DNA of 64,000 bases from Jatrophihabitans sp964252635 (lineage in GTDB: Bacteria; Actinomycetota; Actinomycetes; Mycobacteriales; Jatrophihabitantaceae): NCBI RefSeq assembly GCF_964252635.1, contig NZ_CAXUNP010000008.1:1-64000 (forward strand), in the 5' to 3' direction. The notes beneath the pieces were generated by a model that saw only the letters and a program-made list of their open reading frames with translations, did not search any database and was not told where the DNA came from. The translations under genes and the position numbers were made by a program. This document shows positions 16,771-25,123 of this stretch, piece after piece (positions within the stretch are counted from its first letter, which is position 1; each line of letters opens with the position of its first letter).

Positions 16771-18090
16771 TCAGCTGATGGCGAACCTCGACAGCTCGGA
16801 CTGCACGATCCCCTCCAGCGTGTCCGCAGGCGGGGTGGGCAACGAGACGGGTCCGTGGTCGCGGCTGGGCAGGATGACCGTGCCCGTGCCCGGCGTCGTG
16901 ACCTCGCCACGCTGGTTGGTGCACGTCAGCTCGAGGTCGACGAGGTGATGGTCGCCGTCGACGCGCTTGTCGACCACCTGACCGTGGATCCACGAGGTGT
17001 CGCCGATGTAGTTGAACTTGCGGTGCTCGCAGCGCATCAGGTACAGCCAGGCGTCGTCGCCCATCCAGTCGGTGATGGCGTGGGTCAACCAGATCTCGCG
17101 CATCGCGCCGTAGTCGTAGGAGGTGGCCAGCCCGAGCTCACGCGCCCGGTCGGGCTCCCAGTGCAGGCGCTGCACGGTGTCGGGGATGTTGAGGTGGTTG
17201 GGCGGGTAGAGCCCTGGCGCCTTGCGCCGGGTGCGGTAGGAGATGCCGAACGCGCCGGGCGGGGTGAGCTGCATGCCCCACCCGATGTGCCAGACGACCA
17301 CGTCGGTGGTGGTCAACGGGCCCTTGACGCGCGGCTGCAGGGCCTCGCCGACCCGGACGTCCTCCCAGTACCGCGGCTCGGCCCCCCGCCGCGTCTCGGC
17401 CGCGTAACAGGCGTCGATCTCGGCCAGCACGTCCGGGTCGTAGGGCTCGGGTACGGCCTGCGGCTTCTTGTCGCCGCGTTCCTTGGTGGCGTTGCGCTCG
17501 GCGTTGATCCAGGTCCCCCGCCTGATCGCGTGCGGCTCGCCGGCGCCGTTGGCGTAGAGGAAGTCCCGGGTCACGTGCGCGGTGCGCCCGCCGAACCGGC
17601 TCGGCTTCTCCTGGACCCCGACCTCGGTGAGCAGCAGCTTGCAGGTGTCGCCGAGGACGAGCGGCCGGTACCACTCGAAGTCCATGACCGCCTGGTAAGA
17701 GCCCAACCCGGCGAAGGGATCGCCCTTGAGCAGCGCCTTGGTCTCGGCGTCGGGGGCGGGCGCCGCGTCCTCGCCCATCGTGTAGCAGAAGCCCGGAGGC
17801 GCGATGACCGTTCCCCACCGGGTGTTCCGGGCGTACTCCGGATCGGCGAACAGCGGGTTGTCGTCGCCGTAGCCGTTGGCGAAGTGCCGTGTCGCGTCCC
17901 GGGTGACCTCGAGGTTGTGGCACTTGCGGACGAGCGGCTGCGGTACGCCGAGCCGGCGACGCGCACGGGCGAAGGCCTCGTCGGTGAGCCTGCCGAACTC
18001 GTCCGGCGCGGCCGTGGGTGCCTCCGCCGCGGGCGGCTCGTCCTCACCGAGTGGTTCGGGCGATCGCTGGGCCAGGTCGGTATTGACCAC
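16771..18090 (-). CDS. Double hot-dog FAS1-like / MaoC dehydratase
   Basis: About 439 residues with two hot-dog halves. The first holds RHFANGYGDDNPLFADPEYA and GTVIAPPGFCY, a MaoC-type pocket with Asn where the catalytic His is usually found. The second holds VVVWHIGWGMQLTPPGAFG, ending in a beta-strand-rich tail. Such FAS1-like dehydratase proteins occur in steroid and terpenoid clusters as enoyl-CoA hydratases. GTG 18090 is preferred over ATG 18123 because GGAGG lies 5 bases upstream of it. It is transcribed alone from an AT-rich promoter. Confidence 0.8.
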   Translation of the reverse strand: MVNTDLAQRSPEPLGEDEPPAAEAPTAAPDEFGRLTDEAFARARRRLGVPQPLVRKCHNLEVTRDATRHFANGYGDDNPLFADPEYARNTRWGTVIAPPGFCYTMGEDAAPAPDAETKALLKGDPFAGLGSYQAVMDFEWYRPLVLGDTCKLLLTEVGVQEKPSRFGGRTAHVTRDFLYANGAGEPHAIRRGTWINAERNATKERGDKKPQAVPEPYDPDVLAEIDACYAAETRRGAEPRYWEDVRVGEALQPRVKGPLTTTDVVVWHIGWGMQLTPPGAFGISYRTRRKAPGLYPPNHLNIPDTVQRLHWEPDRARELGLATSYDYGAMREIWLTHAITDWMGDDAWLYLMRCEHRKFNYIGDTSWIHGQVVDKRVDGDHHLVDLELTCTNQRGEVTTPGTGTVILPSRDHGPVSLPTPPADTLEGIVQSELSRFAIS

Positions 18091-18129
18091 GTGAACCTCC
18101 GTGTACGACGAACTCAGCGGCATCCGCCG

Positions 18130-18165
18130 ACAATACTTTTAATAAGTTAACTCAATACCCTAAGG
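18130..18165. promoter_or_regulatory. Promoter/operator upstream of the double hot-dog gene
   Basis: TTTTAATAAGTTAACTCAAT at 18137-18156 contains a near-perfect palindromic core AAGTTAACTCA. It lies about 40 bases upstream of the GTG at 18090. Confidence 0.55.
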
Positions 18166-18198
18166 CCCGAGGGCTTGTTTGAGGAAGCGCGGTCTGCG

Positions 18199-19395
18199 TC
18201 AGACCCGCTCGAAGACGGCGGCCAGCCCCTGGCCGCCGCCGATGCACATGGTCTCCAGCGCGAACCGGCCGCCGCGCCGGCGCAGTTCGCGCAGCATCGT
18301 GGTCATGATGCGCACCCCGGTGGCGCCGACGGGATGGCCCAGCGAGATGCCGGACCCGTTCACATTCAGCCGTGACGGGTCGTCCCAACCCCAACCCTTC
18401 AGGACCGCCAGGACCTGCGTCGCGAACGCCTCGTTGAGCTCGACGAGGTCCAGGTCGTCCCAGGTGAGACCGGTCCGAGCGAACAGCTTGGCGACGGCCG
18501 GGACGGGCCCGATTCCCATGATCGACGGGTCGCACCCGGCCGCGGCCCATCCGGTGAGCGCGGCGATCGGCTCCAGTCCCAGCGACTCGGCGACGTCCTC
18601 GGCCACCACGAGGCACGCCGCGGCGGCATCGTTCTGCTGACTGGCGTTGCCGGCCGTCACCGTGCCGTCGCGCATGATCGGTCGCAACCGGGCGAGGGTG
18701 TCGACGGTCGAGTCGGGCCGAACTCCCTCGTCGTGCTCGAACAGCACCGGGTCGCCCCTGCGCTGGGTCACCTCGACGGGGATCAGCTCGTCGGCGAACG
18801 CGCCGCGATCCCACGCCGCCGCGGCGCGCTGCTGGCTGCGCGCCGCGTACTCGTCGGCCTGCTCACGGGCGATGCCGTACTCGCGGCCGAGGTTCTCGGC
18901 GGTCTCGATCATGCCGGAGATGACGCCGAACCGCTCGACGGGCTGCGAACGCTCTCGACCGCGATCCAGGCGGTCGTGCAGCGCGAGACCACCGGAGCGG
19001 CTGCCCCACCGGGCACCCTGGGTGTAGTGCTCGACGTTGCTCATGCTCTCGACCCCGCCGGCGAGCACCATGTCCGCCGCACCGGTCTGCACCTCCATCG
19101 CGGCGGTGATGACGGCGTTCAACCCACCGCCGCAACGCCGGTCGAGCTGCATGCCCGGCACGCCCAGCGGCAGACCGGCGTTCAGCGCCGCCCACCGGCC
19201 GATGCACGGCGCCTCGGAATTGGCGTAGGACTGGGCGAACACGACGTCGTCTATACGCTCCGGATCCACCCCCGTGCCCGCCACCACGTCCTTGATCGCG
19301 ATGGTGGCCAGCTCCTCGGCGGGAACTGACCGCAACGCTCCGCCGAAGACGCCGACCGCGGTGCGGCGCGGGTTGATGACGACCGCTCTTCTCAT
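18199..19395 (-). CDS. Thiolase (acetyl-CoA C-acetyltransferase type)
   Basis: 398 residues with a complete active site: Cys88 in DRRCGGGLNAV, His354 in GHPVGATGVR and Cys384 in ETMCIGGGQG, plus NEAFATQ. It looks like a conventional degradative/biosynthetic thiolase (FadA/AtoB type) and should cleave 3-ketoacyl-CoA. ATG 19395 begins MRRAVVINPRRTAVG, with a GGGAG site upstream. It lies 61 bases downstream of the CoA-transferase gene and is probably in the same operon. Confidence 0.92.
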   Translation of the reverse strand: MRRAVVINPRRTAVGVFGGALRSVPAEELATIAIKDVVAGTGVDPERIDDVVFAQSYANSEAPCIGRWAALNAGLPLGVPGMQLDRRCGGGLNAVITAAMEVQTGAADMVLAGGVESMSNVEHYTQGARWGSRSGGLALHDRLDRGRERSQPVERFGVISGMIETAENLGREYGIAREQADEYAARSQQRAAAAWDRGAFADELIPVEVTQRRGDPVLFEHDEGVRPDSTVDTLARLRPIMRDGTVTAGNASQQNDAAAACLVVAEDVAESLGLEPIAALTGWAAAGCDPSIMGIGPVPAVAKLFARTGLTWDDLDLVELNEAFATQVLAVLKGWGWDDPSRLNVNGSGISLGHPVGATGVRIMTTMLRELRRRGGRFALETMCIGGGQGLAAVFERV

Positions 19396-19456
19396 CTGCT
19401 CGACTCCCTGTCGGTGGTCGTGGGTACGGGGTCCGTTGGACCGGGTGTCCGCGTGG

Positions 19457-20707
19457 TCACGGCCGACGCTCTCCGGGGCCGTGCGATGCGCGGAGCAGGT
19501 CCTCCCGGTGGTCGGGATGGGCGAGTTGCACGAGTCGTTCCCGTCGCTGGCTGAGGGTGAGACCGCGCAGGTCGGCCGCGCCCCATTCGGTGACGATCCA
19601 GCCCGCCTCGCTGCGCGGGATCGCGACGGGACCGTCGAGCTCGGCGACGATGGTCGACCGTCCGCCGACGGTGGACCGGAGCAGCGTGATCGGAGCGCCG
19701 CCCGCCGAGAGCGCGGCGCCGCGGGCGAAGTCGAGCGCACCCCCGGCGGCGCCGACGTAGCGCCCGCGCGCGACCTCGGTGTTGACCTGACCGGTCAGGT
19801 CGACCTCGACCGCGGCGTTGATCGAGGTGAACCCGGGCAGTCCGGCCAGGACGGCCGGATCGTGGGTGTAGGAGGTGTCGCGCAACGCGATGGCCGGGTT
19901 GTCGTGGGCGAACCGGAGCACGCGTTCCGTGCCGACGAGGACCCCTCCGGCGCACGTCCCCGCGTCCCGCTTCTTGCGCGCATTGGTCACGGCGCCGGAC
20001 TCGACGAGGTCGGCCACCGCGTCTCCGATCGCCCCGGAGTGCACCCCTAGGTCGCGGTGGCCGACGAGGCCGCGGACCGCGGACTCGGGCAGCGAGCCGA
20101 TGCCGATCTGCACCGTGGCCCCGTCCTCGACGATCGCGGCGACGTGGGCCGCCACCGCCTCGTCCACCGCCGTCGGCGCGGGCGCGGCGACGGTCGCAGG
20201 TGGATGGTCCGCGTGCACCAGCGCGGTGATCTCGTCGGCCCGCAACACCGGCGCGTCGGGCGTGTGGGGGGCGCCGTGGTTGACCTCGGCGATCACGACC
20301 CGGCTCGCCCGCACCGCCGCGACCAGGTACTCGGCCGCCGCGGCGAAGTGGTACGTGTCCGGCGCCGGTCCGGGCGTCACCTGCACGAAGGCCGCGTCGA
20401 CCGGGAACGTCCGCGCGGCGAAGGCCCCGGGCAGGTCGCTGTAGCGCGTGGTGAGCACGTCGAGACGTCCGGCGGCGTCGAGCTCCCGGGTGGTCCCGCC
20501 GCCACCGTAGGCGGCGAACCGCAGGTCCGGCACGCCGGTCAGCCGGGTCCCGCCGTCGCTGCCGAGCCCGAGGAAGCACCGCAGCGATCCGATCGACGGG
20601 GCCTGGGCGGCGAGGGCCCGGGTCAGGGTGAGCGGTTCGCCGCAGGCCTGGCCCCAGATGATCGTGTCACCCGGGCGCAGGTGCGCCGTGAGATCGATCG
20701 AGGACAC
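19457..20707 (-). CDS. Acetyl-CoA hydrolase/transferase-family CoA-transferase
   Basis: 416 residues of the Ach1/Cat1/AbfT family (class I CoA-transferases), which pass CoA between acyl-CoA and a free acid through a glutamyl-CoA intermediate. Family segments seen: LRPGDTIIWGQACGEP, ATVQIGIGSLPESAV, DLGVHSGAIGDAVADLVESGAVTN and FTSINAAVEVDLTGQVN (Glu301 region). It starts at GTG with GGAAGG upstream. It sits before a thiolase and could recycle CoA to the incoming acid at the expense of acetyl-CoA or another product. Acceptor and donor are unknown. Confidence 0.85.
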   Translation of the reverse strand: MSSIDLTAHLRPGDTIIWGQACGEPLTLTRALAAQAPSIGSLRCFLGLGSDGGTRLTGVPDLRFAAYGGGGTTRELDAAGRLDVLTTRYSDLPGAFAARTFPVDAAFVQVTPGPAPDTYHFAAAAEYLVAAVRASRVVIAEVNHGAPHTPDAPVLRADEITALVHADHPPATVAAPAPTAVDEAVAAHVAAIVEDGATVQIGIGSLPESAVRGLVGHRDLGVHSGAIGDAVADLVESGAVTNARKKRDAGTCAGGVLVGTERVLRFAHDNPAIALRDTSYTHDPAVLAGLPGFTSINAAVEVDLTGQVNTEVARGRYVGAAGGALDFARGAALSAGGAPITLLRSTVGGRSTIVAELDGPVAIPRSEAGWIVTEWGAADLRGLTLSQRRERLVQLAHPDHREDLLRASHGPGERRP

Positions 20708-20763
20708 GGCGCGGCCTTCCTGCGAAGCGGTGCGGGACCGCGGCCAGTCGGTGACCGATCAGG

Positions 20764-20795
20764 TCCATTACAGTTAACTGAGTTGATCGTACTGC
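20764..20795. promoter_or_regulatory. Divergent promoter/operator (CoA-transferase / ACAD)
   Basis: The perfect palindrome CAGTTAACTG at 20771-20780 is the best copy of the shared motif, inside CCATTACAGTTAACTGAGTT. It is 63 bases from the transferase start and 36 from the ACAD start. Confidence 0.58.
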
Positions 20796-20816
20796 GCGCG
20801 TCGCGGAGGAGACCTG

Positions 20817-21974
20817 ATGGCCGAGCTGAACCCCGAGGAACGCCAGTACACGCTGGCCGTCCGCGACTGGGTCGCACGCGAGGTGTTGCCCACCGTTCAT
20901 GAGCTCGAGCACGCGAACACCTACCCCGAGCGGCTGATCGGCCAGATGAAGGAGCTCGGCATCTTCGGGCTCGCGGTGCCCGAGGAGTACGGCGGCGCGC
21001 CGGTGTCCATGCCCTGCTACGCGCAGATCACCGAGGAGCTCTCGCGCGGCTGGATGAGCCTCGCCGGCGCGATGGGCGGCCACACCGTCGTCGCCAAGCT
21101 GTTGCAGGCCTTCGGCACCGAGGAGCAGCGCAAGACGTATCTGCCGTCGATGGCGACGGGCGAGCTCCGCGCGACGATGGCGCTGACGGAGCCCGGGGGC
21201 GGTTCGGACCTCCAGGCGATCACGACGGTGGCTCGCCGGGACGGCGACTCCTACGTGCTGAACGGCGCCAAGACCTGGATCACCAACGCGCGGCGGTCGG
21301 GGGTCGTCGCCGTCCTGGCCAAGACCGACCCCGCTGCCACCCCGCGTCACCGGGGGATGAGCGTGGTGCTCGTCCCCAACCCGAGCCCCGGCCTCACCGT
21401 CTCCCGGGACCTGCCCAAGCTCGGGTACAAGGGTGTCGAGAGCTGCGAGATCAGCTTCGAGGACTGCCGCGTCCCGGCCGACGCGGTCCTGGGCGGCGAG
21501 GAGGGCAGGGGTTTCGGCCAGTTCATGAAGGGCCTGGAGACGGGCCGCATCCAGGTTGCCGCCCGAGCGCTCGGTGTCGCGCGTGCGGCGCTCGAGGACT
21601 CCCTGCGCTACTCCCAGGAGCGCGAGACCTTCGGCAAGCCGATCTGGCAGCACCAGTCCATCGGGAACTACCTCGCCGACATGGCGACGAAGTACTCGGC
21701 CGCCCGCCAGCTGGTGGCGCACGCCGCGGACCTCTACGACCGGGGGCTGCGCTGCGACATGGAGGCGGGGATGGCCAAGCTGTTCGCCAGCGAGATGGCC
21801 ATGGAGGTCGCGCTCAACGGGGTACGCATCCACGGCGGGTACGGCTACTCCACCGAGTACGACGCCGAGCGCTACTTCCGGGACGCCCCGCTCATGATCG
21901 TGGGCGAGGGGACGAACGAGATCCAGCGCAACGTGATCGTCGGCCAGCTCATCAGTCGCGGCCTGGCGCTGTAG
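20817..21974 (+). CDS. Acyl-CoA dehydrogenase (conventional, catalytic Glu present)
   Basis: 385 residues. ALTEPGGGSDLQAI and LNGAKTWITNA bind flavin and substrate. Near the C-terminus, GYGYSTEYDAERYFRDAP and MIVGEGTNEIQRNVI keep the canonical Glu before GT that acts as base in medium/short-chain ACADs. It is therefore a self-sufficient homotetramer candidate, unlike the paired ACADs elsewhere here. A strong GGAGGAGACCTG site precedes ATG. First gene of the 20.8-23 kb unit. Confidence 0.9.
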   Translation: MAELNPEERQYTLAVRDWVAREVLPTVHELEHANTYPERLIGQMKELGIFGLAVPEEYGGAPVSMPCYAQITEELSRGWMSLAGAMGGHTVVAKLLQAFGTEEQRKTYLPSMATGELRATMALTEPGGGSDLQAITTVARRDGDSYVLNGAKTWITNARRSGVVAVLAKTDPAATPRHRGMSVVLVPNPSPGLTVSRDLPKLGYKGVESCEISFEDCRVPADAVLGGEEGRGFGQFMKGLETGRIQVAARALGVARAALEDSLRYSQERETFGKPIWQHQSIGNYLADMATKYSAARQLVAHAADLYDRGLRCDMEAGMAKLFASEMAMEVALNGVRIHGGYGYSTEYDAERYFRDAPLMIVGEGTNEIQRNVIVGQLISRGLAL

Positions 21975-21976
21975 GC

Positions 21977-22957
21977 GTGGCGCCCCCGGTGGCCGAGGGG
22001 CCGTGGTTCGAGGAGCTGGAGCACGGCCTGCGCTTCGACCGGGCGCCCGCGGTGACCCTCGGCGCCGGCCATGCCGCCGTGCACCAGTCCATCGTCGGTG
22101 ACCGGCTCCGGCTCGCGCTGGACGACGAGCTGGCACGGGCGGTCACCGGTCGGGCGCCGCTCGCCCACCCCGGGCTCGTCTGTGACGTCGCCATCGGCCA
22201 GTCGACCCTGGCCACGCACCACGTCAAGGCCAACCTGTTCTACCGGGGTCTCGTGCTGCACCGGTTGCCGGCGCTGGGGGACACGCTGCACACCGTGACC
22301 GAGGTCGTCGGGTTGCGGCAGAACCAGCCACGGGCCGGCAGGGCGAGTACCGGTCTGGCCGCGTTGCGCATGACCACCAGGGATCAGCACGACCGACTGG
22401 TGCTCGACTTCCTGCGCTGCGCCATGCTGCCGCTCAGGGGCCAGGCCGTGCTGACGGGACACGCGGACCCGCTCGACGAGCTGAGCGTCCCGTCGATCCC
22501 GGACGCAGTCGCTCCGTACGCGGACTGGGACCTGCAGGCCTACCGTGAACGCGTCGGGACCGTGGCCTCACCGAAGCCCGGATCGGCGTGGGCCGTGGGC
22601 GGCGGCGACGTCGTGTCCTCGGCGCCCGAGCTGGCCCGGTTGACCCTGAACATCGCCAAGGTCCATCACGACCGGGCGCAGGGGGGAGGGCGTCGCCTCG
22701 TCTACGGCGGGCACACGATCGGGCTGGCGTTCTCCCAGGTCTGCCGCGTCCTGCCCGAGCTGGTCACCGTGCTGGGCTGGCACAGCTGCGACCACCTGAG
22801 CCCGGTGCACGAGGAGGACACGCTCACCAGCGTGGTCAGTGTCGAGCGGGTCGAACCGGGTCCTGGGGGCGGCGCGGTGGTCCACCTGCGCAGCCTGGTC
22901 TCGGCCGAGGAGGCACGCCCGGTGCTCGACTGGCGTTTCACCGCGCTGTTCGCCTGA
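21977..22957 (+). CDS. MaoC-family double hot-dog hydratase (mesaconyl-CoA hydratase-like)
   Basis: 326 residues starting at GTG 2 bases after the ACAD stop. The N-terminal half (VAIGQSTLATHHVKANLFYRG) and C-terminal half (LTLNIAKVHHDRAQ...RRLVYGGHTIGLAFSQVCR) resemble the two-domain mesaconyl-CoA hydratase/beta-methylmalyl-CoA dehydratase group (Mch). It likely hydrates the branched enoyl-CoA made by the coupled ACAD. The beta-methylmalyl assignment would fit a CitE-type lyase, and one is present at 3421. Substrate specificity is inferred. Confidence 0.8.
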   Translation: MAPPVAEGPWFEELEHGLRFDRAPAVTLGAGHAAVHQSIVGDRLRLALDDELARAVTGRAPLAHPGLVCDVAIGQSTLATHHVKANLFYRGLVLHRLPALGDTLHTVTEVVGLRQNQPRAGRASTGLAALRMTTRDQHDRLVLDFLRCAMLPLRGQAVLTGHADPLDELSVPSIPDAVAPYADWDLQAYRERVGTVASPKPGSAWAVGGGDVVSSAPELARLTLNIAKVHHDRAQGGGRRLVYGGHTIGLAFSQVCRVLPELVTVLGWHSCDHLSPVHEEDTLTSVVSVERVEPGPGGGAVVHLRSLVSAEEARPVLDWRFTALFA

Positions 22958-22984
22958 CGGGAACGGGCTCGCTGCGCCGCTTCG

Positions 22985-23012
22985 AGGCAACTGATATAAC
23001 TGATTAGCGGCA
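22985..23012. promoter_or_regulatory. Promoter/operator upstream of the SnoaL-ligase operon
   Basis: GGCAACTGATATAACTGATT holds GATATAACTGATTA at 22993-23006, a copy of the shared motif. It lies 43 bases before ATG 23050, in the gap after the MaoC gene, so a new transcript probably starts here. Confidence 0.45.
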
Positions 23013-23049
23013 GCACATGCTGCGGAACGCCACGACACGGGAGTCTCTG

Positions 23050-23463
23050 ATGGATGCGGTCGACCTCGCGCACGCCAAGCTCGACATCCAGGAGGTCGCC
23101 GCGAAGTACGGCCACTTCATCGATCACGGCGAGTGGGACGCCGCTCTGGACCTGTTCACCGACGACGGTGTCTTCGACGCCCAGACCGTCTACGGCAAGG
23201 TCTACGACGGCAAGGCCGAGATCAAGTCGTTCTTCGACAACGCCCCGGATGCCGTGGCCCACCACCCCACCTCGCAGTTCACCGAGGTCGGCGACAACGA
23301 CACGGCGCGGTCCACCTGCAAGTTCCTGGTGTTCTTCCGTCGTCAGGTGTTCTCCGTCGACTACGACTGGGACCTCGTCCGGCAGGGCGGCGCGTGGAAG
23401 ATCAAGAAGCAGACCATCCACGTCGTGGGGAAGGTTCGGGTCGCCGATCAGGCCTCGGTCTGA
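23050..23463 (+). CDS. SnoaL-like (NTF2-fold) protein
   Basis: 137 residues (ATG 23050, preceded by GGGAG). The N-terminal helix LDIQEVAAKYGHFIDHGEWDAALDLFTDDGVFD and the C-terminal sheet are typical of SnoaL_4/NTF2-like domains, which include ring isomerases, hydrolases and dehydratases. Family members sit in steroid and aromatic clusters, but most have no assigned reaction. First gene in a run with a ligase, aldehyde dehydrogenase, crotonase, SDRs and an ACAD. One of three SnoaL-like genes here. Confidence 0.8.
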   Translation: MDAVDLAHAKLDIQEVAAKYGHFIDHGEWDAALDLFTDDGVFDAQTVYGKVYDGKAEIKSFFDNAPDAVAHHPTSQFTEVGDNDTARSTCKFLVFFRRQVFSVDYDWDLVRQGGAWKIKKQTIHVVGKVRVADQASV

Positions 23464-23503
23464 CCTCATCCGAGTCCTCGCCCCGGACGAAAGGCACGTG
23501 CGC

Positions 23504-25123
23504 ATGCCGGAGACCGCGAACGTCCCCGAACCCGACCGGCTGCGTGCCGCGGTGGGAAGCGGGTCCCTGTCGTCGCTGCTGGCGTGGCGGGCGCTGGAAC
23601 GCCCGGAGCACGGATTCCTCTTCGTGGAGGACGACCCGGTGTGGACCTTCGGTGAACTCGCCGCCGCCGCGGCGACCACGGATGGTCGGCTCGCCGAGGA
23701 CGGCATCGCTGCCGGGTCACGCGTTCTGATCAGGATCGGCAACGACGAGCGCTTCGTGCCCTGCCTCGTCGCTGCCTGGTTGCGGGCGGGGGTGGCGGTG
23801 CCCATGCACCCCGCGGCTCCCGTCGACGAGGTGCGCCGGGTCGTGTCGACGCTGTCGGTCGACGCCGTCCTGGCCGATCCCGAGGACCCGGTGTTCGGCG
23901 CGGACCTCCCGGTGCCCGTCCTGGCCGTCCCCCGGCTCGAGCACCCAGCCACGGTCGAGGCGGTGCCGCTGACCGTCCCCGCAGAGGTCTCGGGCGCCGA
24001 CCCCGCCCTGATCCTGCTGACGTCCGGCTCGACCGGCGCGCCCAAAGGCGTGCTGCTCACCCACGACAACGCGTGGTCGAACCTGCGCTCGACCGTGTCC
24101 GCGTTCCGGTCGGACACCGGCCCCAGCCCGCTGCCCGACGGCGCCAAGCCGCCCAACCTCATCGCGAACCCCGTGTCGCACACCGCCGGTGTGGTCCGCC
24201 TGCTGTTCGCGCTCTACGTCGGCCGCAGCATCGTGCTGTTGCGCAAGTTCAACGGGGCCCTCGCCAAGCGGTTGGTGGACCAGCACGGCATCGACAACCT
24301 CACCCTGAACCCCGCCATGCTGCGCATGCTGCTCGACGACACCGAGCCCGGGGACACGCTGGGTCGCGTCCGCTACGCCTCTTCCGGCACCGCGCCGCTG
24401 ACCCCGGCGCTGCGGACCGCCTTCGAGGAACGTTTCGGGATCCCGGTGCTGCAGGCCTACGGCCAGACCGAGTCCTTCGGCGGCATCGCGATCGAGAGCG
24501 TCAAGGACGTCCTGGCCGGGCGCCGCCGACCCGGTTCGGTCGGCAAGCCGCTGCCCGGCGTCGAGCTGCGGCTGGTGGACGACCAGGGCCAGGACGTGGC
24601 GCCGGGTGCGTCCGGCGAGATCTGGGTGCGGTCGAAGTCGGCGATGAAGGGTTACTTGACCGGGTCAGACGAGGCGCCCACCAGCACGGGGGAGTGGTTG
24701 CACACGGGCGACCTCGGCCGCTTCGACGACGACGGTTACCTGTTCATCACCGGCAGGCTGAAGAACATAATTATCTGCGGCGGCTTTAACATCGCCCCCG
24801 AGGAGGTCGAGGCGGCCCTCGAGAGCGACGACCGGGTGAACGAGGCCGTGGTCGTCTCCTGGCCGGACGAGAGGTTGGGCGAGATCCCGGTCGCGGTGGT
24901 CGAGACGTCCGCCGCCGGCGGCGAGGTCATGGCGACGGTCGCCCCCAAGCTGTCGGCGTACAAGCGACCCCGGAAGATCCTGCGGGTGGACAGGTTGCCC
25001 CGGGTGCCGAACGGCAAGGTCGACCGCCCCGCCGTGCTCCGGCTCGTCGCGCAGGCGGCGAGTTCCACCGAGCCGGGCGCGGCCGAGCTCGTCGCCGCCG
25101 CACCCGGCGGGACGGCCTCGTGA
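23504..25123 (+). CDS. AMP-forming acyl-CoA ligase
   Basis: 539 residues. Motifs: LLTSGSTGAPKGV (phosphate loop), YGQTESFGG, GDLGRFDDDGYLFITGR, ICGGFNIAPEEVE and PNGKVDRPAVLRL with the catalytic Lys. It activates a carboxylate by adenylation and CoA transfer. ATG 23504 is used; a GTG two codons upstream (23498) is nearer to the AAAGG site and equally possible. The stop overlaps the GTG of the aldehyde dehydrogenase, suggesting an aldehyde to acid to acyl-CoA relay. Confidence 0.88.
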   Translation: MPETANVPEPDRLRAAVGSGSLSSLLAWRALERPEHGFLFVEDDPVWTFGELAAAAATTDGRLAEDGIAAGSRVLIRIGNDERFVPCLVAAWLRAGVAVPMHPAAPVDEVRRVVSTLSVDAVLADPEDPVFGADLPVPVLAVPRLEHPATVEAVPLTVPAEVSGADPALILLTSGSTGAPKGVLLTHDNAWSNLRSTVSAFRSDTGPSPLPDGAKPPNLIANPVSHTAGVVRLLFALYVGRSIVLLRKFNGALAKRLVDQHGIDNLTLNPAMLRMLLDDTEPGDTLGRVRYASSGTAPLTPALRTAFEERFGIPVLQAYGQTESFGGIAIESVKDVLAGRRRPGSVGKPLPGVELRLVDDQGQDVAPGASGEIWVRSKSAMKGYLTGSDEAPTSTGEWLHTGDLGRFDDDGYLFITGRLKNIIICGGFNIAPEEVEAALESDDRVNEAVVVSWPDERLGEIPVAVVETSAAGGEVMATVAPKLSAYKRPRKILRVDRLPRVPNGKVDRPAVLRLVAQAASSTEPGAAELVAAAPGGTAS

